Assembly: GCA_019973155.2 (NCBI GenBank)
Contig: BPQB01000005.1
Coordinates: forward strand, 434,001-498,000
Reading direction: 5' to 3'
DNA length: 64,000 bases
Origin: Phanerochaete sordida
Taxonomy: Eukaryota; Basidiomycota; Agaricomycetes; Polyporales; Phanerochaetaceae
This document shows positions 1-10,762 of the stretch, in pieces (position 1 is the stretch's first letter; each line of letters starts with the position of its first letter). The notes below the pieces were generated by a model. It had not been told where the DNA came from. It was given only the letters and a program-made list of their open reading frames with translations, and ran no database searches. The position numbers were made by a program, and so were the translations under genes.

Positions 1-1
1 C

Positions 2-643
2 ACGAAGCGCGTCCTCATCGAGCTCAAGGTGATTGCCACACAGGCCTACCGCCGCCTCATCGAAGAGGTCGGCCTGCCTGTGCCGAATCTGCAGCCCACG
101 TACTCCACGAACGTCCCTCAGCCGACGAAGACGAAGTACAACAACCAGAACACCTTCGGTGTCCCTGGTTTGCCTGCTGGCTACCCCTCGACCGATCAGG
201 GTCTGGCTTCCATGATGGCCGCTCTGCAGATGGGTGGGCAAAACGCCGCGGCCGCTCCTCCTCGCCTCCAGATCGACCCCGCTTACGGCCAGGCGCAGCC
301 CCAGAACGGCAACCGGTCTCGCAACTCGAACCCATCGACGGCATTCTCGCCCTCGTCCGATCCTTTCAACCCATTCGCCATGCGGTCGCCTGACCCCGGC
401 ACTCCCAGGAACGGAGGCGGCCGTCGCAACGGATCTGCTCCTGCCCAGGCGAACAACGCGATGCCCTACGGCGCCCAGTCGCCCAGCCTCACGCACGCCG
501 CGAACATGCTGAACATGACCCCCACCGCTACCTACAACGCGCTCCCGACCCCGCAGTCGGTCCCCCCTCAGCTCTACCAGGCCTACCTGTACCAAATGTA
601 CCAACAGCAGAACTCCCCCAACATGGGAACCTACCACGCTTAA
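2..643 (+). CDS. Pumilio/PUF-like RNA-binding protein, C-terminal fragment
   Basis: The reading frame is open from base 2 to a TAA at 641-643, so this is the 3' end of a gene that begins left of the window. The first residues (KRVLIELKVIATQAYRRLIE) form an amphipathic helical segment like the last repeats of fungal Puf proteins of the Jsn1/Puf1 kind. After about residue 30 the protein becomes a Pro/Gln/Asn/Ser-rich disordered tail ending in a Gln/Tyr-rich stretch, common in post-transcriptional regulators. PUF proteins bind mRNA 3' UTRs and control decay or localisation. The frame reads straight through GTG at 29, which is an internal Val, not a start. Only a sliver of the domain is visible, so the family assignment is an inference; that it is coding is much surer. 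Confidence 0.5.
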   Translation, partial: TKRVLIELKVIATQAYRRLIEEVGLPVPNLQPTYSTNVPQPTKTKYNNQNTFGVPGLPAGYPSTDQGLASMMAALQMGGQNAAAAPPRLQIDPAYGQAQPQNGNRSRNSNPSTAFSPSSDPFNPFAMRSPDPGTPRNGGGRRNGSAPAQANNAMPYGAQSPSLTHAANMLNMTPTATYNALPTPQSVPPQLYQAYLYQMYQQQNSPNMGTYHA

Positions 644-1435
644 CGTCGCCGCCTCTCTTCATGGATTACCCCAGGGATTTGGTCATGAAATATTACGAGC
701 TTTTCTTCGCAGAACTCATTGAAGACACGCATCCACCATCCATCATCACTTCCAATCCAACTGGTTCCACTCACTTCCATCCCAAACGCTCAAGCTGTCT
801 CTGCGTGTTCCTTCTCCGAGCGGGTCATCCTGCATTGCTCAGAAGCGCCCACCGTATACCCTCTGCTACTCATTTCCGGTCTCCATCTCCCACTCCTATG
901 CTCGCTACACGTATCCTCGTTACGCCAGGCAGGGACGGTCGCCTCTTGCAAGCGCATGCGTTTCCATTGCACTCGCTCCCAAAATTACGGACATGACTCA
1001 TACGCATGGTCGAAGGCTCCCATCGCGCGTTTGCTGTTGGACCGACATCGTTTGTCTTGCAGGACTGCGCAGGGTCAGCGGTTGGGTTATATCTGTCCTT
1101 GACATTTCTGAGATTATTTCATTTCTTTTGTTTCTCGTCTTTGAACGTCTCCCGTCTTTTCTCCTTCCAACGTCTGCTGCTACGACTATGTATAATAGGG
1201 GATGGCTACGTATCAATCGGGCCTGATAAATGTATAGAGGATTTCCTTGTCGTGCAACTTCTCTTCCCTCCTGTTCGACGGGCTGACCCTAGCAGTACCG
1301 GCCAAGATATCCAGGTGAATTGGATAAAGGCGTCAGGTAATGGGGTGATTGCGCAGAGTGGACGATCCCTTCGTGGGCTTCTGCTTTCTGAGTGGTGGTA
1401 GTGCGAGTCTTGCGAGGCTACAACGCCTCGCGGGT
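644..1435. other. Intergenic region between convergent genes
   Basis: About 790 bases between the stop codons of the Pumilio-like gene (plus) and the NDUFAF4-like gene (minus). It is T-rich in the middle (around 1090-1160), as expected for two facing 3' UTRs. Short open frames here show no codon bias or recognisable protein. I see no gene in it. Confidence 0.6.
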
Positions 1436-2184
1436 TCATGGCTTGATCCGAGGCTCTGACCACATCGCCTGAACGACTGTTTAGCACTAACACTTTCCAG
1501 ATGCCTGACATGCTCGCCTTCATCATAGTGATTTCGGAGCCATCGTCTTTGAGTATTCTCCTCACAGAGTTCGGATCGACAGTTGGTGTGGTCACGTAGC
1601 GAGCCAGACTCTCTAGCTTGCTGACATCGACCTCGTACTGCTTCGCTAGGTTCTCGAGCTCTTGAGTGTTCTTTACAGCTTTGCGCTCCTCGAGTAAATC
1701 GCTCAAGTTCGAAGCGAAGATATGGCCTTTTGCAGGCTGGAACGTTCGTGCTTCGATCTCTGACTGGAGTCGCGTTTGGTACACCCGATTTGCGTGGTCC
1801 ACGGCCTATAAGCGACGTTAGGCATGGCTGTATGTGCCTAGCTATAACCTGAGGGGCTTACTGGACGTATAGTCTGCATATGATGGTCGACCTTGACAGG
1901 TCCGAGCTGGTTCAACTTGTGAAGGAAGTGCGGATCTCCTGCATCTTCTTCAATGGCTTACTTCCGCGTGGACATAAGAGGTCAGCCGGACTTCGGCGTG
2001 AATGGTGCAAAGGCGTACCTGCAGTCCTTGTGTCGCTGACCTCCGGTGGACGCGCCATCGAGCCTGGTCTCGGTGGCTCCGGGTGCTCCCCAAAGCCTGC
2101 TGTACGCGCTCCCGCCCAGGACGGCTTCGGTTTCGTCGCTGCCTTGGGGAACTGCCGCGCTGCTTTCGACGATGCCGAGCCCAT
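1436..2184 (-). CDS. NDUFAF4: NDUFAF4-like mitochondrial complex I assembly factor
   Basis: Four exons: 2184-2019, 1956-1862, 1805-1518 and 1468-1436, giving 193 aa. The core has KGHIFASNLSDLLEERK, then a helix ending QYEVDVSKLESLARYVTTP. This matches human NDUFAF4 (175 aa) in order and spacing: KGKIS...ALTLLNNHK, then QYQLEQKDVNSLLKYF. NDUFAF4 acts in the mitochondrion in early assembly of the complex I Q module. The N-terminus MGSASSK fits an N-myristoylation consensus (Gly2, Ser6), suggesting membrane anchoring. The last intron (1517-1469, 49 nt) has a GC donor (AAG|GCGAGC) and a CTAAC branch site; using it gives a short conserved-looking end, MKAMWSEPRIKP, while read-through gives about 100 residues of junk. 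It is divergent from the FMP25-like gene. Orthology is inferred from motif order, not from a search. Confidence 0.62.
1469..1517 (-). other. GC-AG intron in the NDUFAF4-like gene
   Basis: Donor AAG|GCGAGC, acceptor TTCAG|GCG, with a CTAAC-type branch sequence upstream of the acceptor. Length 49 nt, phase 0. No GT donor nearby gives an open continuation with the family-like ending. Confidence 0.65.
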
Positions 2185-2413
2185 GGTTGACGTCTCGAGT
2201 GACGGTGATGGTACAGCGAGAGGTCGCCGGAACAGACGCGACTTCGGACTTTGCATGACGTCCAATCGGAGACGCCCATTTATACTTTCTACTGCATCCG
2301 CGATCCCGCGTCCGACGACCTGCGACCACCTCACTGTCAGGAGCCTCACGCGCACGATCCTTGGCTCTGTACCACCCACAAGCTCCTCGTGCACCTCTAG
2401 AACATTGTTCAAG
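2185..2413. promoter_or_regulatory. Bidirectional promoter, NDUFAF4-like / FMP25-like
   Basis: Only 229 bases separate the two divergent start codons. Both products are predicted mitochondrial respiratory-chain assembly factors, so this short region probably drives both. A TATA-like TTTATACTTTC lies near 2279-2290. No binding site can be assigned with confidence. Confidence 0.6.
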
Positions 2414-4552
2414 ATGCTGCGCTCTTCTCGCGTACTCACGCAGGCAGCTCCTTCGGCCCGCACGCGATTATTCTCCCAAGCGTCGACCCCCGCTATTCGC
2501 GCTCGCCAAGCTACGCAGGGGCGAGCTGCCACAGTCGTAGCCTCTGCTGCCGCAGCTGCAGCGAGTTTATGGTACGCGACGCGCGATGAGATCTACAATG
2601 ACGCAATCGCCGTCCCCGCTACTGCAGCACTAGGCAAAGTTGCAGTGACGGGTATCTCTTTGGAGGACGGATCCCTCTCCACGCTTGTCTGGGGGTCAAA
2701 CAGGTGCGTCATTATCTGCTTTCACTTACTGCATGTACCGACAAGCACAACAGAAACCATACGCTTTCTGCGGACAGCAAGGTCTCGGAGTCTGTCCGGA
2801 CTCCTGCGGTAGCGGGCTGGCTTCAGGATGTCGCACTTCGCGACCTCGCCCTGCATGAGAAGCATGCCGCATGCATCGATGCCAATGGCGACGTATATCA
2901 GTGGGGAGATGGCTTCTTCGGATCGGATGGTTCGGCCAGCTCGTCCTCAGGGAAGCCTTCGTTGACTTTACGGGGAAAGGTGCGCATATATGCATGCGCG
3001 TATAGCTAATGGCGATCCTAATGGTCCCTATGTGCGACAGAATGTTGTTCGCCTCCAAGCGACCACGGACCGGGTTTTTGCTCTGTCGGCATCAGGACGG
3101 ATTTATGTCCTTGCGGGCAGCCAGGCAAAGCAGGAGCTTGCTACAGGGCAACCTACGCCCTCTAGCAACCCTTGGTGGGGAACCGGCTGGCTGTGGGGAG
3201 AGGAAGAGAATGTGGATTTTGCAGAGATCACGCCCCACGAGAAGCTAGGCTGGAACGAACGGTGAGTTGCGCCCATACCTCCACGCAGCGCAGCGAACGC
3301 TAACATGATGTCGAAGATTCGTTTCGATTTCTGCGGGCAAAGATCACATGCTGGCATTGACCAATACCGGCCGTACCTTCGCGCATCCTATCAATTTGAA
3401 AGCGAACGCTTATGGTCAACTGGGCATGCGGAAGGTGGACGTCCCGGACCATTCGCAAGATGGGCAGCCTCATTTGCACCACATACGCAAAGAGCTTGAC
3501 TTGACTCCCAAGTCAATCGCTGATCCCTACGCAAAGTCTACACCTGCTATTCGCCGCTCCGCGGACTCCACAGAACCAGCGTCCCGTCAACCTGTCGCAG
3601 TGGACGCAAGCATTCACTTCTCCGATAAGTTATTCGAGGTACCCGCACTCAAAGGCATAAAGGTAGACCGTATTGCTGCTGGTGCGCGGAGCAGCTTCGC
3701 TCTTTCGGCAGGCCGTGTTCTAGGCTGGGGTGCCAATGAGTTTGGGTATGCACGTCTTTAGCTTCATGTTTCCAGCGTGCTGATAGTTGGCCGTAGGCAA
3801 ATTGGTTTGGGAGGAAACGTTACCCTCGAAGCAATCACTGTACCTACCGAGGTCAACCTGTGGAGGTCGACACCCCGCACGACGAAAACAACGTGCTTGG
3901 ACATCTTTGCCGGTGCGCGATACCATCTGGACCCTAGATTTTAGACATCATCTGAAGCGATGGAACAGGTGGTGATCTCGCTTTCTTCAAGGTCGAGCGG
4001 GCAGACGGCATGTCCCTGCCTTCCGTCGATGTGCTCGCTTGCGGCAACGGACAATGGGGTGGCCTCGGCAACAACCAGTTCAGCAACGGTCAAGGAACCC
4101 CCGTCCGAGCTAGGAATGTCAGCGGACTTATGGAGTGTACGTTCACTCTCATTTTGTCGTGATCCGCCCCAGTCGATATTAACGGCTGCACGGTAGATGA
4201 CGAGGGCTCGAAGGGCATGCAGCCGATACACCCGCACCAAATCTCAGTTTCGCCTGACGGGCATGTCCTTCTGACCCTTGAGACGCTGTCGCGGGCAGGC
4301 CCAGGCGGTGCAGGCCGAGACCTGCTCGTGTGGGGCGCAAACCAGGACTTCCAGCTCGGGAATGGCAAGCGTGGAAGTGTTGCCGCGCCCGCGGCCCTGC
4401 ACGCCCCGAACGGCGAGCGGGTCATCTTGGGCAAGCGCAAGGCAGACGTCAAGGACATGCAGGGCAAGGTCTGGAAGAAGGGCGTTCAGGTTGAGCAGTG
4501 CGCAGTCGCTGGTTGGGGCAACAGCGTTGTGTACTGGAAGATATGCCAGTGA
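2414..4552 (+). CDS. FMP25: FMP25-like mitochondrial RCC1-repeat protein
   Basis: Seven exons: 2414-2703, 2754-2979, 3041-3261, 3317-3745, 3797-3912, 3969-4136 and 4173-4552, giving 609 aa. The first ~45 residues are rich in Arg, Ser and Ala (MLRSSRVLTQ...RTRLFSQ), a typical matrix presequence. A short hydrophobic stretch follows at about 47-58 (VVASAAAAAASLWY). RCC1-type blades follow: VWGSNR, YQWGDGFFG, ISAGKDHMLALTNTGR, LGWGANEFGQIGLGG, VLACGNGQWGGLGNNQF and LVWGANQDFQLGNGKRG. Yeast Fmp25 is an inner-membrane RCC1-repeat protein needed for bc1 (complex III) assembly; the presequence, TM and blade order agree. It shares a promoter with the NDUFAF4-like gene. A nuclear RCC1/Ran exchange factor is unlikely given the presequence. 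Confidence 0.8.
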
Positions 4553-4920
4553 GGGCGGTGTTCTCGCCGGCTTCTGCCTTGAAGGAGAGGATTGTCGCAG
4601 TCATTATGGAGGATTCCCACTGTTTCGCAGGATTCCCATCACGTTCTCGATGCTCGTCATGTCGTGTAGTCTACAAAGCCCGAACCACCACTCAGCGATC
4701 CAGGACTCGGACTGCATCGACTCGTGGACGCCGCGTGTGCCTGTCTTATTGTGGTCGACATCAGCTGCTATCTGGGCACGCTTGGGTAGGCGGATGGGAT
4801 AGGTTGTACTCTATGCGGGTGTTGGGCCCGACAGGGGTGCGACGATCCATCCAGGGGGCGGCCGGTATCCATCCCGTGCTTTAATTGCCACCCTGCGTCA
4901 CAACAGCCGCACAGGCTGCC

Positions 4921-4981
4921 CGCTCACTCTCTCCCTTCTCTCCTCTCCCTCCTCTCTTTACCTCTCTCTTCCTCCTACTCT
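4921..4981 (+). promoter_or_regulatory. Pyrimidine-rich core promoter tract
   Basis: Sixty nearly pure C/T bases end about 70 bases before the ATG at 5050. CT-rich tracts just upstream of the transcription start are a known feature of many filamentous fungal promoters. The rest of 4553-5049 shows no coding signal. Confidence 0.5.
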
Positions 4982-5049
4982 AGTCCGTGTACTATATCTA
5001 TCCCGAGCACGTCGCCCTTCCGCTGAGCTCGAGCAGGAATCGCACAGCC

Positions 5050-6210
5050 ATGGCGACCACCCCCAGCTCCGCCGCGATGTCGCGCGTCCGCTCTCCGTCC
5101 TCCCTCGCTTCGTCCTTCAATTATATTTCATCACCTCGCGGCATGCACGCCAGCGACCCCGCACTCAGCTCTGACGACTCTTTCGAGAGCCTCTCCGAGG
5201 ATTCGTCGGACGACGACGAGATCGTCTGGTCCGTCTCGGACCTCTCCGCCTCGTTCGTCTCGAGCCAGCGGGATCCCCGCTCGCCGTCCATCTTCTCGGA
5301 GGACGACTTCATCGTGCTCGGCCAGCCCACCCGGCCAGGTCCCTCCGCGGGCTCGCGCAGCTCGGTGGCCCCGAGCCTCTCCGCCGACGGCCTCTCGGAC
5401 GCGATCACCTCGCTCACGATCGAGGACTCCTCGGACGAGGCGAGCAGTGCGTGCAGCTCCTCGCGCCCCGCCTCGCAGGCAGCAGCGCCCTCGAAGCGGA
5501 GCAGGCGGCGTAAGCCTCGCAAAGCGCGAGCCGCAGTGGCCGCGCCGCCGCCCGCACAAGTGCCCTCCGCGCCGGCGACGCCGAAGCGCACGAAGAAAAA
5601 CGCGGCCGCGCCTACGCCCTCTACGAAGGAGGCCGCGTCGAAGAACAAGAAGAGGAACGCGAAGGCTGCCAAAGCACAGCCCGCTGTGGACGCGGGCTTC
5701 GGCGCGCGGCCCATTGTCGACGATGTCTCGGAGGCGGGAGACGTGAAGGCGGTCTCGCTCTACGACGATGCCGTCCAATACATCTCTTCGTCAGTCTCCT
5801 TTACGTCTTTTGGCTTAGCTTCTATTAATGCGGAGGATCCATACAGCTTCCTATCGTCGCCGACCGCCGAAGCGAAAGCGAAGGGCAACCTCACGTTCCT
5901 GCAGGCGCTGATCGTCGAGCTCGGCCTCTGTTCAGCGACGAGCTGCTCGTCAGAGCAGTCCTTCTACAGCCTCCCGAGCCTCCCGCGCAGCATCACGGCG
6001 GCGAAGGCTCTTATCAAGTCCAGCGCGTTCCTCAACGTGGGCGACTACCTCGAGCAGCGTGACAAGGGGCTCGATGCCCTTCGTCAAATCATGCACCCCA
6101 GCCGCAAGGCCCTCGTGAAGGACCTTGGTCGTGGCAAGGGCCGCCGGAAGGTGCCTCGTGACCTCGTCAAGAACACCGGGCTGGGTGTGTTGCTAGTGAC
6201 ATGCTATTGA
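5050..6210 (+). CDS. Orphan Ser-rich/basic protein with conserved-looking C-terminus
   Basis: Open from the first good ATG (5050, after a CT tract) to TGA at 6208-6210; 386 aa if unspliced. Residues 1-150 are Ser/Asp-rich and disordered with acidic runs (DSFESLSEDSSDDDEIVW). Residues 150-225 are Ala/Lys/Arg-rich and basic, like a nuclear localisation segment. The C-terminal ~125 residues look folded (FLQALIVELGL, LPSLPRSITAAKALIKSSAF, LEQRDKGLDALRQIMHPSRK). I do not recognise this domain. A 57-nt stretch, 5790-5846, has GT-AG borders and a TTAAT branch-like site; splicing gives VQYISSFLSSPTAEAK and a 367-aa protein. Because 57 is divisible by three, either form stays open. Function unknown; a nuclear or chromatin role is a guess from the basic region. 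Confidence 0.75.
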   Translation: MATTPSSAAMSRVRSPSSLASSFNYISSPRGMHASDPALSSDDSFESLSEDSSDDDEIVWSVSDLSASFVSSQRDPRSPSIFSEDDFIVLGQPTRPGPSAGSRSSVAPSLSADGLSDAITSLTIEDSSDEASSACSSSRPASQAAAPSKRSRRRKPRKARAAVAAPPPAQVPSAPATPKRTKKNAAAPTPSTKEAASKNKKRNAKAAKAQPAVDAGFGARPIVDDVSEAGDVKAVSLYDDAVQYISSSVSFTSFGLASINAEDPYSFLSSPTAEAKAKGNLTFLQALIVELGLCSATSCSSEQSFYSLPSLPRSITAAKALIKSSAFLNVGDYLEQRDKGLDALRQIMHPSRKALVKDLGRGKGRRKVPRDLVKNTGLGVLLVTCY

Positions 6211-6675
6211 GCAGCCATAGATTCTTGGACGCCGATAGTGAAGTCGATGTTCTATTGCTTGTACATTAATATGCCTATCTGACCCTCGTTGCATTGGCTC
6301 CTCTATGTATGTACCTCCGTCGCTCACTCTTCGTAGTCCTTCAACGGGCGACTTGCCTCGTTTTGACTCGCCTTTGTATATAACTGTATTATTATGCTGT
6401 AGCAGCTTTCTCGCATTGTCCACGCTGTATATAATGTTCTGGGCATTGTAGCATCCTTCTTGTACCATTGCAATTGATTCCCCCAGAATTTGACCTTTGC
6501 GTCAGGGCCTGATGCATTCACCTGGCTTTCGCCAGCGTCCCGGTAGCTTTCAATTTCAGCAAGATAAATTTCATATCTAGGCAAGCCATGCCTCGTGCCA
6601 CCAACTGCGGCGACCCCTAGCGGTGGCGAGCGCCGCCACACCATGCAGCACGATTATCGTGGCGCTGGGCCCACG
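6211..6675. other. Intergenic region, convergent 3' ends
   Basis: About 465 AT-richer bases between the orphan gene stop and the TFIIIC-like gene stop, consistent with two 3' UTRs. No gene seen. Confidence 0.6.
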
Positions 6676-9600
6676 TCAAAGAAGCGTTACGAACCCAGCT
6701 CCGCAGAAGAAGCAGCGGCGGACCGCATTGAGGAGATCTTCGACGAGCCAGCTGCGCGCCGCGGGGGGCAGCCAGGGCGTGTCGCGGGCGGGCGGCGGCA
6801 GGAACGCCTTGCGGCTGCAGCCCATGCACGTGCGCACCATCGGTGTGCTGAGGACGAAAGACGTGATCGAGCACCGCGCTGCGGGCCTGTCAGACGCGTA
6901 GACACGAGATAGGGAAGGGGACGCACGCCAGGAGTGCCCGTTCGGACACGTCGCGGTGTTGATGTCCTGCAGCGGGACCGCCGCGCGGCACGCCGGGCAC
7001 GGCTCGTTCAAGCCCAGCGCCGCGGCGTCGACGCCCGTCGCAGGCACCAGAGCCTGTATGCGTGCGCTCAGCTCATGGGCCTCCGCCTGCAAGTCGTCCG
7101 GTGTGCCCGGCAGCAGCGCCTGTACGATAATACGGAGGACGAACGGCACGTCGGGCTCTGTCGCGCGGGCCAATCAGCACAGGAGCGTAATGAGGCGGCA
7201 GGCAGGCGCACCGGCGAGGAGGGGCAGCACCGCGGCGATGTGCCGGACGACGATACGTAAGAGCCGCGGCCAGAGCGTGCCCACTGTGTCCGCCGCGGCC
7301 GCGCGGAACGCCTCGCGCACCGCCGCGTCGTCGCTCTCTTGCTAAAATGTGATGCACGCGTAGGCACGTCAGCGACGCCTGGTGTGGAAGTGGGGTCGCA
7401 GCGTGTAGGCCACGCACCTCGCAGAAGCCCGCGAGCATGACGCACAGCCGGTGCGATAGGAAGCTGTTGCGGCCAAAGAGGTGTGCGCGGAGCGATCGGC
7501 GGAATTGTGCCCGCAGTGCCGTGCTCTGTGGACCAGTCCAGGCGGGTAACGTGGCGGCTGATGAGTCGTCTGGGAAGTGCTCTGTGCGTACAAGGGCGAG
7601 AACGCGGGGATGCAAGCGGCGGAAACGCTCAGAGTCTCTGAGCTCAAGGAAGATGTGTCGTAACGTCGCCAGAGAGGATTCGCCGGAAGCTACACGAGTG
7701 ATTAGCTCAGAACTTCCGCCACAAACACAAGGAGATGCGCGCACCTGCTCTACACCGCGAGAGAATATCAGATATGTTCTGCACGACTTGATCATCGTTT
7801 TTACCATTCCAGAGCTGGGCGGTGACTAGCATGCTTGTGTGTTTAGCATCGTGCTTGTAGCTAAAATCAGTCGGTCGAAGACCTCTGCAAGATCTGCTCA
7901 GAGTACAGCAGTAGACAAGAGAGGCAGAGGCTTACTCGTGGATCCACGTGTAGTACGAGTCGCCGTCATAAGAAGTCATCCCATAGATCGCATTGACCTG
8001 CCGCCTATCCACGTCGTCCTCTTCGACTTTGATGAACACTGCCCGCGCGGTCTTCGATACTGACGCTGACGCCAGATTATCCTCGGCGGTCCCAGGGGCC
8101 AGCGCTGGGTCAGTGGTGACCTTCTGCACGACATGGAAGGAGCCATCCGCCAAGCTGACTACGAGTGCATCGCTCCGGGGCGAGTAGGAGACACCCGAAA
8201 CCATTGCGAATGGCGTGGAGCCGACCGAGAGCTTCTGTCGCTCCAGCCGGATCGCGCGGAGGCCCGACCACGGCGTGAATGCAGATGGTTTGGACCACAA
8301 ATATACAACGCCGGGCTTCGTGAACACAAGGATGGGCTGGGTGCTGTCGGTCAGTCAGTGGATCATGTCTGCATAAATACGAGACTGACCTCGGGCTGAG
8401 ATGTGTCAATCCATCGTAGTGACGTCGTGCTCTTCTGGTCACCGTCGAAGACTTCTTCCTCGAGTTTATTCACAGTAACTTCAAGATTGTATTCCGGGTA
8501 AAAGGCCGCCGTGTCGGAGGTCGCCGTGATTGTCTGTGCGATTTCCGTTACAACGACGGAGCCGTCGGCGAGTGCACACGCAAGGTATGTCTGCGCTACA
8601 CACGTTGTCAGCCGCAGTACATCAGCGCAACAGTCGAACATACAGGTGCCGGGACGTGTGCATATCGCGGCTGACCAGGCAAGACGAGTGATCCATCGGT
8701 CACCCACTCGCACACTGGCCACCCGCTGAAGGAGCATCGAAGTTTGAAGGTCTTGCGTATACCTGAGCACTATGATAAATGGTCACAACCTACGCAGATA
8801 CCCTGCACCGCTTTTACTGACCGCATGAGGTGTGTATAGCCGGCTCTGTTGCCGATGGCGAGCAGAGCCCCGTCAATATCGGGAGCAGGAGACATGCCAA
8901 AGTCTGCAGGAGGGGACCATGCAATGTCTGAGGTATGAAACAGTCAGAATTGTCGGCTCAGTGAAAACATGGACCTGAGAGAACTCACCGGTAGTCTGCT
9001 GATGCAGTGTCCGACGATGGAGCTTCTTTGCGTCGTCCTCGGGGATGAAAATCTTGCTAGTCTCTGTCAGTATCTCGTGCAAGTCGCCAAGCTATAATTT
9101 AGTCTTTGTTTGAGTGTCTTAGTTGCTACCCTCATTATAGAGTAAATCTTACCCCGACCCACTGTCCAATCAATGGATCCTTGACAGGTTTGAAGAGAAA
9201 GACTTCAGAATTAGAGTCTAAGAGCGCATATATGCATCCAGCGTCTGCGGATATGTTGCTAGGAGAGCAGGCCACTGCTGTGAAAGAAAAGTCCGTTGGT
9301 CCCAGCGATACGGCTCCCCACCAATCTGCAACCGGTCAGTAGCAGGTAGCGATGGAATTTGAGGGACCCATACCCCTATTCTCTTCAGCCCAGGCGTGCA
9401 TGTCGTTCGCCTTCCCAAGCTCTATCATCGTGCGCAGCCAGCCAAGCGGTCTCTGACTCCCGGTGGTCTGCGCTTTGTCCAGGGCTTGCTTGACCACAGA
9501 CGACTTGTCGACGGCGATCCCAGAGTCTGGGGTCTGGTGCATGTGTGAGTATGACACCGTGAGGACGTTTGCAAATCTTACCAATATATATATGGCGTTT

Positions 9601-9710
9601 TTGCTGAGCAGGACTGCCTGCCCGTCAGCGGTCCATTGTATACAGCGTGCCGACGGAAAAGTCGAGACCGCGGGCAGGCTCAGCGCTGTGAGGATAGGAT
9701 AGCTCGACAT
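6676..9710 (-). CDS. TFIIIC 90-kDa-type subunit (WD40 plus zinc finger)
   Basis: Thirteen exons give a phase-consistent 794-aa protein: 9710-9582, 9533-9374, 9325-9153, 9091-8989, 8927-8822, 8762-8644, 8595-8390, 8336-7936, 7884-7756, 7712-7418, 7341-7212, 7157-6927 and 6878-6676. The N-terminal half reads as TFIIIC-delta WD40 blades (CIQWTADGQAVLLSKNAIYI, FTAVACSPSNIS, TDIAWSPPAD, ACALADGSVVV, PILVFTKPGVVYLW). The C-terminus is the TFIIIC zinc-finger domain: CPACRAAVPLQD, CPNGHSWPRCSITSF, CMGCSRKAF and CFFCGAGF. This subunit (human GTF3C4 type) helps recruit RNA polymerase III to tRNA and 5S genes in the nucleus. The 43-nt intron 7755-7713 is the shortest and least certain junction. It is divergent from the APC13-like gene. 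Confidence 0.85.
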
Positions 9711-9942
9711 TGCTCCAACCTAGGTGTCTGGCAATGTAGATTAGATGTTAGCTCGATTCTAAAATCCACAGAATTCGCTCTTACCAGCACTGCTCCGGCG
9801 TGAAATAGGCCTGCAGGAGCAGGAGGAGGTCAAGGGCGTAGACGCCGGACGGAGATCGGAACCGCGACGGACGCGTCGGTTCGCACGCGTCGCGTCCAGC
9901 CCCGGGCGTTGCTCTCCTCTAACCACAACCACGACAGCAACG
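9711..9942. promoter_or_regulatory. Bidirectional promoter, TFIIIC subunit / APC13
   Basis: The start codons of the two divergent genes are 232 bases apart, so the region must serve both. No motif stands out. Confidence 0.5.
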
Positions 9943-10690
9943 ATGACGGTAGGAAGCCGAACATCGTTTTGCAACACCTACTCATCTCATCGCGCAGGAC
10001 CTCACATTCTGCTACCTGCATATGAACGACCATGACTTCGACGTCATCGACACGATTGGCACGTCGGACTACCTGAACGGAGAGCTCTCGGACGACGGTA
10101 TGCCGCACATTATGTTACCCGGCTGCCCCTCTCAACGCATCTGCAGAGGTGGATATCCCAGCGCACATGGTACCGCCCAACCCAGACGATTCCGATGGTG
10201 CGCATACATTTACGTCAATGAAACCATGTTCTTCACATAGTCCCTTGCAGTCTTACCCTCCCAAGTTCACCCGTCATACCCATACGGAAACCCAACGTCT
10301 ACCAAACACCCTGCATCCCTGCCTCGCAGGCCATACGACCCTTCATCACGAGCTCTATTTGAGGACATGGGCTACGCCGGTGGCGGCGTCAACGGCGCGC
10401 TCAGGTGGAAGGACCTCGCCCTTGACACACTGCTGCCCGTAGACGAAGAGAAGGAGGAGGCTGAACGCGCAGTCCAGGCTAGGAAGATGGCGAGCGGCGC
10501 TTCGCAGCACCCGCCCCATCCTCAGCCCCCGCCACAGTTGCCTGTAGCGCAGGCCGTCGACACAGATGAAGACGAAGACGACGAGGACTCGGAGAACGAC
10601 GAGAATGAGAATGACGAAGACGAGGAAGACGAGGAAGAAGATGGATCGGACTCTGAGCCAGATGAGGACGAGGATGAGGAGGAAGAGTGA
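9943..10690 (+). CDS. APC13: APC13/Swm1-like anaphase-promoting complex subunit with acidic tail
   Basis: Four exons: 9943-9948 (only ATG ACG), 9998-10097, 10147-10197 and 10251-10690; 198 aa. The N-terminal part has DVIDTIGTSDYLNGELSDD, then EVDIPAHMVPPNPDDSD, then RWKDLALDTLLP. This order matches APC13: an acidic N-terminal helix, an IPLxxLP-type motif, and the signature WTDLAL. APC13 is a tiny scaffold subunit (74 aa in human) that steadies TPR subunits of the cyclosome in the nucleus. Here a poly-Asp/Glu tail of about 45 residues (10561-10687) extends it. Unspliced frames hide the gene; only the last exon looks like an open frame. Orthology is inferred from motif order. Confidence 0.7.
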
Positions 10691-10762
10691 GGGCGGATTT
10701 GTTATGTGTTTCGCTATGGACATTCGTGCGTATACTTCCTGGATTCTACCTTTACTAGCAAT

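Noticed and set aside
2414..4552. Nuclear RCC1 Ran-exchange factor
   Set aside because: The N-terminus is a mitochondrial presequence plus short hydrophobic segment, and the blade sequences fit the FMP25 type better.
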